Below, piece by piece: positions 1-7,037 of a stretch of 8,101 nt of DNA. Position 1 is the first letter of the stretch. The number at the start of each line of letters is the position of its first letter. Origin of the DNA: Desulfobacteraceae bacterium (GTDB lineage: Bacteria; Desulfobacterota; Desulfobacteria; Desulfobacterales; ETH-SRB1); contig DAOWEW010000199.1 in the NCBI GenBank assembly GCA_030638305.1, positions 1 to 8,101 of the forward strand, given 5' to 3'. The translations under genes and the position numbers were made by a program. The notes under the pieces are model-generated. The model ran no database searches. It was given only the letters and a program-made list of their open reading frames with translations, and was not told the DNA's origin.

Positions 1-156
1 GCAGGTCTCCTATCTTTGATTTGTTTGTTTTTGGATAAAAAGCACATATCATAGATAGTAAATCTTGTCAATATTTTTAATTATTTCAATCTGTTAACTT
101 CGTTGTCTTTAACAAATATTAACCCCGAAAGTTGAGTTATATAGAGGTTTATTACC

Positions 157-573
157 ATGATTGATACAATTTTTAAAAAAATAAAAGAATTTATACCCAA
201 AACAATTTCTTCTGACCAGGCCAAAGACACCGGTATGGCTATGATACTTATTTGTTTGCTGATAGCTTTTTTCGGCCAAAAGCAGCAGCTTTGTGGAATT
301 GCCATCCTGTTGCTGCTGATTAATATGATATGTCCGAAAATTTACAAACCCGTGGCAAAAATCTGGCTTGGCCTTTCTCACCTATTGGGAACCATAATAT
401 CAAGGGTGCTTTTGAGCATAATTTTTTTTGGGTTGGTAATGCCGGTTGGACTCGTGCGAAGATTCTTAGGGAAAGATTCGCTGCAGATAAAAAAATGGAA
501 AAAGGGACGCAAGTCTGTATTCAAAGCGCGTGATCACGAATTCACGTCTGAAGATATTGCACATCCATATTAA
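157..573 (+). CDS. SxtJ-like integral membrane protein (138 aa)
   Basis: This small hydrophobic protein resembles the SxtJ family, named from the saxitoxin cluster and found beside O-carbamoyltransferases in many bacteria; its biochemical role is unknown. Visible features are a short basic, amphipathic N-terminus (residues 1-20), hydrophobic segments at about 26-40, 44-60 and 76-100, and a basic, polar C-terminal tail. The tail contains KKWKKGRKS at about 112-120 and ends in RDHEFTSEDIAHPY, which matches my memory of the conserved SxtJ C-terminus. The ATG is supported by AGAGG at 143-147, nine bases upstream. It is the first gene of the module, followed after 123 bases by the DUF5989-like gene and then the carbamoyltransferase. 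This context is the strongest support for the name. Inference: the protein may form part of a membrane platform for a carbamoylated glycan. Family assignment is from memory and not searched. Confidence 0.8.
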   Translation: MIDTIFKKIKEFIPKTISSDQAKDTGMAMILICLLIAFFGQKQQLCGIAILLLLINMICPKIYKPVAKIWLGLSHLLGTIISRVLLSIIFFGLVMPVGLVRRFLGKDSLQIKKWKKGRKSVFKARDHEFTSEDIAHPY

Positions 574-696
574 CTATAGTGGCGGTCATATGAGTTGATA
601 CTATTATCAGTATATCGCTTTTGAGTTTATAATGAGTCGAAATATCGTTTTCTGTATCAAGTCATCTGACCTGAACTATAACTTGGGAGAATTTCT

Positions 697-846
697 ATGG
701 AATTTTTGCGTGATTTATGGGGTTTTTTAAACGTTCGAAAGAAGTTCTGGCTACTGCCGCTAATTTTGATATTGCTTTTGTTTGGGGCGCTGATCGTGTT
801 AACCAGTGGCTCTGCAATTGCGCCATTTATCTATACATTATTTTAG
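697..846 (+). CDS. DUF5989/SxtK-like single-pass membrane peptide (49 aa)
   Basis: A 49-residue peptide starts MEFLRDLWGFL, continues with a basic turn (NVRKKFW, residues 12-18), and then has one long hydrophobic helix at about 19-35 (LLPLILILLLFGALIVL). It ends TSGSAIAPFIYTLF. This pattern of an amphipathic start, a VRKKFWLLP motif and one membrane span fits DUF5989, which I believe includes SxtK of the saxitoxin cluster; such peptides usually sit between an SxtJ gene and a carbamoyltransferase, exactly as here. GGGAG at 685-689 lies a little upstream of the ATG at 697, and the stop TAG at 844-846 overlaps the GAGGGGG ribosome site of the next gene, suggesting translational coupling. The length is normal for the family. 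Function is unknown; a small subunit or membrane tether for SxtJ or the carbamoyltransferase is only an inference. Confidence 0.85.
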   Translation: MEFLRDLWGFLNVRKKFWLLPLILILLLFGALIVLTSGSAIAPFIYTLF

Positions 847-861
847 AGGGGGTTAATATAT

Positions 862-2721
862 ATGTCAGGTGCAATCTTGGGGATATCGGCATATTACCAC
901 GACAGTGCTGCAGCTCTTCTAATTAATGGCGAGATTATTGCCGCGGCACATGAAGAGAGGTTTACCCGCGAGAAGCATACCAGTGTGTTTCCAATCAATG
1001 CAGCAAAATATGTGCTTGAGGAAGGTGGCATACAACTCAATGAACTGGATGCGGTGGCATTTTATGATAAGCCCTATCTTAAATTTGAAAGGCTTTTGGA
1101 AACCTACCACGAATTCGCTCCCAATGGACTGAAAAGCTTTATTTCAGCGATACCGATCTGGATCAAAGAAAAGCTTTTTATGCGAAAGATGCTCAAGGAA
1201 GCATTAGCCCAAATAGGGCCAGGCAAAGTGCGAATACTTTTTCCCGAGCACCATCTCTCGCATGCAGCCAGCGCTTTTTATCCTTCACCTTTTGAGGAAG
1301 CTGCTATCTGTACTATCGACGGTGTCGGTGAATGGGCTACTGCAACCATCTGCATGGGAAAAGGTAATAAAATCAAGATCCTGCGGGAGCTGGATTTTCC
1401 ACATTCACTGGGGCTGCTATATTCTGCATTTACCTATTACTGCGGCTTTAGGGTAAACAGCGGCGAGTATAAGCTCATGGGACTTGCTCCGTACGGACAC
1501 CCTGAGTCTGAAGAAACCAAAAAATTTCAACAGAAGATAGTTGATCACCTGATAGATATACGCGAAGATGGTTCGATTCTCCTGAACATGGAATATTTTA
1601 ATTATGCAACAGGGTTGACCATGTGCCGGAATGAGAAATGGGAGCGCCTGTTTGGCATTCCCAAAAGAGAGCCTGAAAGCGAGCTTACACAGGTTTACAT
1701 GGACATGGCTCTATCTATCCAACAGGTAACAGAGGACGTGGTTTTTTTACTAACAGAAACTGCACGTAAACTTACCGGCAGCCGCTTTCTCGTTATGGCA
1801 GGGGGAGTTGCGCTTAATTGTGTTGCCAATGGCAAGCTTTTACAAAGGGGGACTTTTGAGGACATCTGGATTCAGCCTGCATCCGGAGATGCCGGCGGGG
1901 CACTGGGAGCAGCCTATGCAGCCTGGTACATCGGGCAGGGGAAGCCCAGGGAATTTGCTTCCGGCCGAGACGCCATGAAAGGGGCTTATCTGGGCCCTGA
2001 GTTCGGCCCGGATGAAATCAGGCGTGTGGCCAAAAGATATAAGTCGCCTTTTACACACTATGCTAATTTTGAAGAGCTTTGCAAAGTGGTTGCCGGTCTC
2101 CTTGATCAGGGTATGGTTGTGGGATGGTTCCAGGGACGCATGGAATACGGACCGCGGGCCCTTGGCAACAGGAGCATTCTTGGCAATCCCTGTCTGCCGG
2201 AAACGCAGAAAAAGCTGAACCTGAAAATCAAATACCGAGAAGGATTCCGTCCGTTTGCCCCCGCGGTTCTTGAAGATGATATTGAAGAATATTTTGACCT
2301 TGACCGTCCATCACCCTATATGCTTATGGTTGCACCAGTGCAAGAAAAGCGCAGATGCCATTTGCCTGAAAATTATGAACAAATGAAGATGTATGAGCGC
2401 CTCTACCATCTGCGGTCTGATGTGCCATCTATTACCCATATAGACTATTCCGCCAGAATTCAAAGCATTAATAAAAAAACTAATGAGCGATTCTGGAAGC
2501 TGATCAATGCATTTAAAGAAAAGACAGGTTTTGGACTAATCGTCAACACAAGCTTCAATGTTCGCGGTGAGCCCATTGTATGCACTCCCGAAGATGCCTA
2601 TAGATGCTTCATGCGAACGGAAATGGACTACCTGATCATAGAAAACTATCTTCTTGATAAAAATGAACAGCCGAAATTCACAGAAGACGTTGACTGGAAA
2701 GCAAAATTTAAACTGGATTAA
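862..2721 (+). CDS. O-carbamoyltransferase, NodU/CmcH/TobZ family
   Basis: The product (619 aa, full length for the family) transfers a carbamoyl group from carbamoyl phosphate, via carbamoyl-adenylate, to a hydroxyl group, here probably of a sugar. The N-terminal Kae1-like ASKHA domain spans about residues 3-355: GISAYYHDSAAALL at 7-20 and HHLSH at 130-134. H130 and H134 form the HxxxH metal motif, and D153 (in TIDGVGEW) and D343 (in SGDAGGALGA) are the further metal ligands expected by analogy with TobZ. The C-terminal YrdC-like domain has GRMEYGPRALGNRSIL (425-440), KYREGFRPFAP (457-467) and VNTSFNVRGEPI (561-572). No key residue is missing. The start follows GAGGGGG (846-852) by nine bases. 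A cytoplasmic enzyme next to two small membrane proteins and an SGNH protein suggests modification of a lipid-linked or secreted glycan; the acceptor cannot be read from sequence. Confidence 0.96.
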   Translation: MSGAILGISAYYHDSAAALLINGEIIAAAHEERFTREKHTSVFPINAAKYVLEEGGIQLNELDAVAFYDKPYLKFERLLETYHEFAPNGLKSFISAIPIWIKEKLFMRKMLKEALAQIGPGKVRILFPEHHLSHAASAFYPSPFEEAAICTIDGVGEWATATICMGKGNKIKILRELDFPHSLGLLYSAFTYYCGFRVNSGEYKLMGLAPYGHPESEETKKFQQKIVDHLIDIREDGSILLNMEYFNYATGLTMCRNEKWERLFGIPKREPESELTQVYMDMALSIQQVTEDVVFLLTETARKLTGSRFLVMAGGVALNCVANGKLLQRGTFEDIWIQPASGDAGGALGAAYAAWYIGQGKPREFASGRDAMKGAYLGPEFGPDEIRRVAKRYKSPFTHYANFEELCKVVAGLLDQGMVVGWFQGRMEYGPRALGNRSILGNPCLPETQKKLNLKIKYREGFRPFAPAVLEDDIEEYFDLDRPSPYMLMVAPVQEKRRCHLPENYEQMKMYERLYHLRSDVPSITHIDYSARIQSINKKTNERFWKLINAFKEKTGFGLIVNTSFNVRGEPIVCTPEDAYRCFMRTEMDYLIIENYLLDKNEQPKFTEDVDWKAKFKLD

Positions 2722-2725
2722 GATT

Positions 2726-3862
2726 ATGAAGCTGAGAATTCGTTTCACAAATTTGATATTAATTCTGATGTCTTTCATAATAGGCATTCTTTTGTGCGAG
2801 TTTGGATCAAGACTGCTTATTAACCCTGCTGACTATCTTTCAATATCCATGGTGCCGGATGAAATATTGGGGCGAGTGGTTCCGCCAAATACCAGCAGCT
2901 TTGATGCTTGGGGTTTCCGGAACAAAGAGGTGCCTTCTAAGGTCGATATTGTAGCCATCGGCGATTCTCATACCTACGGCAATTGTGCTACAATGAATGA
3001 TTCCTGGCCCTACGCCGTTTCAAATTTGACAGGGTTAAGCATATACAATCTCGGTTTAGGGGGATATGGTCCTAATCAGTACTATCATCTGCTTCAGACA
3101 CGGGCGTTGAGACTGAAGCCTAAGCTGATACTCTGCGGCCTGTATATGGGAGATGATTTTGAAAATGCTTTTTCCATAACCTATTGGAAAAAACATTGGT
3201 CGTTCTTAAGAAAAGGGAACTGGGAAGAGGTACGTGCTGATATATGGGATGTGAAGTCCGACCCACGTTTTCTGAAAGGTTTCAGGGTATGGTTGTCGCG
3301 TAACAGCCTAATATATCAATTGGTAATTCATGGGCCTATTTTAGGCAGGGTCAAAGGGTACATTCAAGTTAATATCGCATCTCGCCATCAGGATGATATC
3401 ACTACCACCCTGGTTGTTGATGAAAAAAATATCCGCGAGGCCTTCCGCCCAATCGGAATCCTAAAAAGACTTAACCAAAAAAGCGCAGAGGTTCATGAGG
3501 GTATGCGTATTACCTTTGAGCTGTTAGAAAAAATGAACGATATCTGTCGTCAAAACAATACACAATTTGTCGTTGTAATAATCCCGACAAAAGAGACGGT
3601 TTTTGCGGAATTTTTGGAGCATAACTCAATGGTCCATTTAGGACCGGTAATTGACGAACTTATCCTGAATGAACGAATAGCCACAAATGAACTGATTGAT
3701 TTTTTTTATTCATCGGGTATTCATTACATAGAAACACTTCCCGCATTAAGACGAGCGGTGGATAAAGAACTGTATACGCGCAGCCATAGGGATATGCACC
3801 CGGGTAAGAATGGATATCGTGCTATTGCGGAGGCTGTTGCAGAGTATATAAAACAAAATTGA
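2726..3862 (+). CDS. Membrane-anchored SGNH/GDSL-type hydrolase or acyltransferase-like protein (378 aa)
   Basis: The start at 2726 lies four bases after the carbamoyltransferase stop; an in-frame ATG at 2654 would add 24 polar residues read out of frame from the conserved end of that gene, so I reject it. Residues 8-25 form an N-terminal membrane anchor after a basic MKLRIR, implying that the rest is periplasmic. SGNH blocks are VAIGDSHTYG at 76-85 (nucleophile S81), NLGLGGYGPNQY at 108-119 (block II Gly), LYMGDDFEN at 139-147 (block III region), and RDMHPGKNGY at 355-364 (D356 and H358). Block III usually reads GND; here it is GDD, so the usual Asn is an Asp. Relatives occur after carbamoyltransferase/SxtJ/DUF5989 sets. 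It may add or remove an acyl group on the glycan; whether it is a hydrolase or transferase is unknown. Confidence 0.85.
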   Translation: MKLRIRFTNLILILMSFIIGILLCEFGSRLLINPADYLSISMVPDEILGRVVPPNTSSFDAWGFRNKEVPSKVDIVAIGDSHTYGNCATMNDSWPYAVSNLTGLSIYNLGLGGYGPNQYYHLLQTRALRLKPKLILCGLYMGDDFENAFSITYWKKHWSFLRKGNWEEVRADIWDVKSDPRFLKGFRVWLSRNSLIYQLVIHGPILGRVKGYIQVNIASRHQDDITTTLVVDEKNIREAFRPIGILKRLNQKSAEVHEGMRITFELLEKMNDICRQNNTQFVVVIIPTKETVFAEFLEHNSMVHLGPVIDELILNERIATNELIDFFYSSGIHYIETLPALRRAVDKELYTRSHRDMHPGKNGYRAIAEAVAEYIKQN

Positions 3863-3950
3863 CCTGCCTGGTTCTTAGAGACTGGTTTGATAGCTACTAT
3901 TTTTTGCCATAACCTGTAAATTGAATGCTGCGTAAGAACAAATTAAAGAT

Positions 3951-4859
3951 ATGGAAGAGGATCTCGTTTCCGTTTGCATCTGCACTTTTAGGAGACCCGC
4001 TCTCCTTGCCAACCTATTGAATTCCTTGAAGTGCCAGGATCTAGATCCGGGAATTCATTTTGAAGTTGTTGTTGTGGACAATGATCGCAATCGTTCAGCC
4101 GAAGATACTGTTCGGAAGTTTCAGCTTCAAGCAGAAGTTAGAGTTATATATGATTGCGAGCCTGAACAGAACATATCTTTGACCAGGAACCGGACGATTC
4201 GGAATGCTGATGGGAATTTTATTGCGTTTATAGATGACGATGAATTCCCTTGCAAGAATTGGCTTCTTTTGCTTTATCGTTTATTGAAGCAATGCGAATT
4301 TGATGGAGTGTTGGGACCTGTCATACCAGAGTTCCCGTCTGGTACGCCTGAATGGCTGAGGAAGGGCAACTTCTTTGATAGGAGGCGATTACCGACGGGG
4401 ACACGGATCACGGAGCGTGATGGGCGAACGGGAAATGTTCTATTTAGACGTTCAATTTTTGGTGAAGATGAGCTATGGTTTGACCCCGTTTATGGCCGGA
4501 CCGGCGGCGAAGATAGTGATTTTTTCCGCAGGCAGTTTGGGCGCGGTAGAGTTTTCCTCTGGTGCGATGAGGCTGTGGTTTACGAAAATGTTCCAGAAGA
4601 CCGTTGGAAAATTTCTTTTCACTTAAAAAAATATTTGCGTTTGGGCACAATTAACGGCGAACTTTTACGAAAAATGGGCTCGCTGAAAGGTCTTTTCAAG
4701 TATGTAATAATTTTATCAGCCATAGTTCTTTTAATGCCTCTTTCAATGTTCTGCGGAAAACATGTGTGGCTTCGTGCTATAATGAAGGGAACTTACAGCG
4801 CAGGTTGTTTGTCAGCGTTTTTTGGCATATCCTTTGTGAGGTATTTAGATTATAATTAA
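3951..4859 (+). CDS. Glycosyltransferase family 2 (GT-A fold), 302 aa
   Basis: The enzyme should transfer a sugar from a nucleotide-sugar donor onto a growing glycan at the inner membrane. The GT2 start is classic: VSVCICTFRRPALLANLLNS at residues 6-25, VVVDNDRNRSAEDT at 40-53, and NISLTRNRTIRNADGNFIAF at 74-93, leading to the metal-binding FIDDDEFP (DDD at 95-97). TGGEDSDFF at 184-192 is the ED motif expected to hold the catalytic base. The C-terminal part from about residue 248 is hydrophobic (KYVIILSAIVLLMPLSMF and a weaker span at 281-296), so the protein is probably membrane-attached. The length and layout recall ExoM-like succinoglycan enzymes, but I would not assign a substrate. The Shine-Dalgarno sequence is weak (AAAGAT just before the ATG), and the upstream frame is closed by TAA at 3933. 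It sits 88 bases after the SGNH gene and probably shares its transcript. Confidence 0.93.
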   Translation: MEEDLVSVCICTFRRPALLANLLNSLKCQDLDPGIHFEVVVVDNDRNRSAEDTVRKFQLQAEVRVIYDCEPEQNISLTRNRTIRNADGNFIAFIDDDEFPCKNWLLLLYRLLKQCEFDGVLGPVIPEFPSGTPEWLRKGNFFDRRRLPTGTRITERDGRTGNVLFRRSIFGEDELWFDPVYGRTGGEDSDFFRRQFGRGRVFLWCDEAVVYENVPEDRWKISFHLKKYLRLGTINGELLRKMGSLKGLFKYVIILSAIVLLMPLSMFCGKHVWLRAIMKGTYSAGCLSAFFGISFVRYLDYN

Positions 4860-4973
4860 AATTATACGCAGCATCCTAATTGATAGCCCATAATCGGTTC
4901 TGCTTTTCAAACCTCTACTTTCCGCTCTTTCCGGACATTATTTCCCTATTAAAATTGAGATTGGAGAATGAAA

Positions 4974-5113
4974 ATGTCTGAACGGTCCTAACCGTGCTGA
5001 AAACGAATGGCTCCTATGTGGTTCAGTTGGCCTTTGTGAAGTGGCTAAAGGAAAACGGCTTCCGCCATTATGATCTAAACGGGATTAATCCCCAAACGGA
5101 TCCGAGGATATAA
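4974..5113 (+). pseudogene. Decayed FemAB/GNAT-like transferase: start plus C-terminal fragment
   Basis: A well-spaced GGAG (4963-4966) precedes ATG at 4974, but that frame stops after MSERS (TAA 4989-4991). A different frame, open from 4982 to the TAA at 5111-5113, reads TVLKTNGSYVVQLAFVKWL, then KENGFRHYDLNGINPQTDP. The pattern of Y-x-x-Q, then WLKExGF, then YDLxGINPxTDP matches the C-terminal part of FemAB-like (peptidyltransferase/GNAT-type) proteins, where it normally runs on into GVYxFK. A further shift at about 5106 gives GYKERVTS, which may be the remainder of that segment. An intact gene would be about 1 kb, so most of the middle is gone. Its position between a glycosyltransferase and a deacetylase suggests it once modified the same glycan with an acyl or aminoacyl group. 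Family recognition is from memory of the motif; the exact breakpoints are inferred. Confidence 0.6.
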
Positions 5114-5216
5114 GGAGCGAGTGACTTCCTGTATGGATGGCAACAACTAACTCAAGCAGGAAGGCCTCTCTGTAATTCATCGAATACAAGGATTTAAGAA
5201 CTCCCAGGAAAATAGA

Positions 5217-5939
5217 GTGCTATACGTAAATGCAGATGACTTCGGCTGTGCCAGTGAAGTAACAGATCGAATCCTAAGCTGTTATCGTAAAAGCAGGATT
5301 CATGTTGCCAGCGCGATGACTTTCATGAAGGATTCTGAGAGAGCTTCTGATTTGGCTCGACAAAACGGTTTGTCTGTGGGTTTACACCTTAATCTCATTC
5401 AGGATTTTACGGACACAACGGTCCCTGAGAAATTGCGAGATCAACACAGGTTGGTTGCTGACTACCTTAAGGCTCGGAAAATGAATCAGATTCTATATAA
5501 TCCGTTGCTGCGCAGGGCCTTCGGCTATGTTTTTCATGCCCAGTGGGAAGAGTTTCATCGTCTTTACGGAAAGAATCCCACAAGGTTAGATGGTCATCAC
5601 CATATGCATTTATGCATGAACATGCTTGCTTCCGATAGATTGCCGAAAGGAATAAAAATAAGAAGGAACTTTACGTTCGGGCCGGCCGAAAAAGACCCAT
5701 TAAATCGTTTTTACAGATATCTGGTAGACTGTTGGTTAAAATCACGATTCCTTTGCACAGACTCTTTTTTCTCCATGGCACCAATCAACCAGGGAAGACT
5801 TAAACGATTAGTGTTGATTTCCAAGTCGTCAGATGTGGAAATAATGGTTCATCCGGGCGTGAAAGAGGAATATTTGTATTTATTGAGTTCGGAGTGGGCG
5901 AGTTTAATATCTGCCTCATCTCTGTTGTCACATTGGTAG
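5217..5939 (+). CDS. ChbG/YdjC-family carbohydrate deacetylase (240 aa)
   Basis: The family removes N-acetyl groups from sugars such as diacetylchitobiose, or from hopanoid and glycan intermediates (HpnK), using a metal bound by Asp and two His. Here the expected ligands are visible: NADDFG at residues 5-10 (D7/D8), VGLHLNL at 54-60 (H57), and LDGHHHMHL at 124-132 (H127-H129). VEIMVHPG at 207-214 is the conserved C-terminal strand with its His. The start is GTG at 5217, chosen because AGGAA (5206-5210) lies six bases upstream and residue 3 already begins the first beta strand, leaving no room for a later start. The length is slightly short for the family, but the end, with its YLYLLSSEW segment, looks natural. 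Both neighbours are gene remnants, so this is an intact gene in a decaying stretch. It probably edits an N-acetylated sugar of the locus glycan. Confidence 0.9.
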   Translation: MLYVNADDFGCASEVTDRILSCYRKSRIHVASAMTFMKDSERASDLARQNGLSVGLHLNLIQDFTDTTVPEKLRDQHRLVADYLKARKMNQILYNPLLRRAFGYVFHAQWEEFHRLYGKNPTRLDGHHHMHLCMNMLASDRLPKGIKIRRNFTFGPAEKDPLNRFYRYLVDCWLKSRFLCTDSFFSMAPINQGRLKRLVLISKSSDVEIMVHPGVKEEYLYLLSSEWASLISASSLLSHW

Positions 5940-5971
5940 GAATCTATCGGAGTGGCATTCTCCGCAAGTAG

Positions 5972-6199
5972 ACGGAGGGGTCTATTCCGCCCTATGTTGC
6001 AGAATGGTCAAGAGAAAGAGCGGAAATTAATGACATTTGCGAGTGTTGTCGCGCCGGTCGAAATGGAGAAGGCCTTCAGAAGATTTGCTATTTTAAATCC
6101 GAATGGGGCCATTACCGCTGGCACCTTGCGTGTGAAGGCGCAGGTATGGCCTACCTGGCGACATTGAAAACTTTTTTGGGGAATAATTACTATGTTTGA
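5972..6199 (+). pseudogene. Unrecognised C-terminal gene fragment, 75 codons, overlapping the methyltransferase start
   Basis: No start codon with a ribosome site is visible; the frame opens after TAG at 5969-5971 and ends at TGA 6197-6199. It reads like a real protein: IPPYVAEWSRERAEINDICE early on, NGEGLQKICYFKSEWGHYRW in the middle, and EGAGMAYLATLKTFLGNNYY at the end. The spacing of Trp, Tyr and Gly and the alternation of charged and hydrophobic residues are natural, and its stop overlaps the next ATG (6192) by eight bases, as in a coupled operon. Just upstream, another frame (about 5947-5985) reads WHSPQVDGGVY, which may be the continuation broken by a frameshift. I do not recognise the family. 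It is most simply the tail of a gene of the same glycan locus whose 5' part was deleted. Confidence 0.5.
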
Positions 6200-6896
6200 T
6201 AACTTTACACATAATTTGCAATCTGCGGTAGAACTTATCTTAAAGAATAAGAAGCAAATTAATGTATTGGAGGCGGGTTGCGGTTCTGTAACACGTGAAC
6301 TTCAATTCAAAGAAAACGCGTACCTTGTCGGAATTGACATATCTGAAGATCAGTTGGAGCGGAATAAATTATTACATAAAAAAATTCTTGGTAATCTTGA
6401 GACCTATGACTTTGAAAAAGAGAGTTTTGATGTCATCGTTTGCCGTTATGTTTTAGAACATTTGAGTAGACCAAGAAATGCTTTAAAAAATTTTTTTAAA
6501 GCAACGAAAAGCGGCGGCATAATTATTATATCAGTTCCCAATTTTTATTCTTTAAAAGGACTTGTAACAAAATTTACACCCCAGTGCTTCCATGTTTTTA
6601 TTTATAAGTACATTTATGAAGTAAAAAATGCCGGAAAGGGCGGCAATCCTCCTTTTAAAAATTACATGAGGCCTTCAATAGCTCCCCAAAAACTCATGAA
6701 ATTTGCTGAAAAAATGGAATTTACAATACCATATTATTGGTATCTCGGAGGATTTGGTGATTGGGCAGCTCATCATTGGCAGAAAAAAAGCAAATTAATG
6801 TACAAAGCGCTGTTGTTTTCGGAGAAAATGTTGAGAGTTATCAGTTTTGGAAAAATAAGAGAAAGTGAATTTATTGTTATCTTACAGAAGAGATAA
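6192..6896 (+). CDS. Class I SAM-dependent methyltransferase (234 aa)
   Basis: The product should move a methyl group from S-adenosylmethionine onto a small molecule or sugar. Motif I is VLEAGCGSVTREL at residues 25-37 (glycine loop), the acidic end of strand 2 is VGIDISEDQLERNK at 46-59 (D49 contacts the SAM ribose), and the post-motif region FDVIVCRYVLEHLSRP at 79-94 is typical of Methyltransf_11/25 proteins. GGIIIISVPNFYSL at 108-121 follows. The C-terminal half, with YYWYLGGFGDWAAHHWQ at 181-197, is the probable substrate side and is not diagnostic. GGGG at 6178-6181 lies ten bases before the ATG. Base composition is clearly more A+T-rich than the carbamoyltransferase, with long A and T runs, suggesting a separate origin. 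It is the last gene of the locus. The substrate is unknown; O-methylation of a glycan sugar fits the context. Confidence 0.9.
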   Translation: MFDNFTHNLQSAVELILKNKKQINVLEAGCGSVTRELQFKENAYLVGIDISEDQLERNKLLHKKILGNLETYDFEKESFDVIVCRYVLEHLSRPRNALKNFFKATKSGGIIIISVPNFYSLKGLVTKFTPQCFHVFIYKYIYEVKNAGKGGNPPFKNYMRPSIAPQKLMKFAEKMEFTIPYYWYLGGFGDWAAHHWQKKSKLMYKALLFSEKMLRVISFGKIRESEFIVILQKR

Positions 6897-6962
6897 AAAA
6901 ACGGTATCGGGAAAAAACATAGGTGTGTGTCTTGAATGGTGAATAGTCAGTGTAAACGTGCA

Positions 6963-6980
6963 TGAACAACGAATTGTTCA
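6963..6980. repeat. Perfect 7-bp hairpin with a CGAA loop
   Basis: TGAACAA (6963-6969) and TTGTTCA (6974-6980) are perfect inverted copies separated by CGAA. The right arm can instead pair TGTTC (6975-6979) with GAACA (6986-6990) across ACCCCC, so two hairpins compete. No T-run follows, so it is not a standard terminator. It lies 67 bases after the methyltransferase stop. Confidence 0.6.
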
Positions 6981-7037
6981 CCCCCGAACATGAAAATTGG
7001 GTAGTCCCTACAAAGTAGTGCAGATATTGATACCGAA

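Noticed and set aside
81..381. Two overlapping minus-strand ORFs
   Set aside because: They are the reverse strand of the SxtJ-like gene and its leader, with no motif or ribosome site.
2654..2725. Upstream ATG extension of the SGNH protein
   Set aside because: It would overlap the conserved 3' end of the carbamoyltransferase and add polar residues before the membrane anchor; ATG 2726 sits just after the stop.
2774..2800. Lipoprotein signal ending in ILLC at residues 21-24 of the SGNH protein
   Set aside because: The residue before Cys is Leu, not Gly/Ala/Ser, so the lipobox is poor; a plain membrane anchor fits better.
4851..4866. TATAATT/AATTATA inverted repeat at the end of the glycosyltransferase
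   Set aside because: An all-A/T stem overlapping the stop codon with no T-run; not a credible terminator.
5952..6167. 71-codon ORF with GTG start
   Set aside because: Composition is rich in Arg/Ala-type shadow coding and no ribosome site is visible; the overlapping frame 5972-6199 is far more protein-like.
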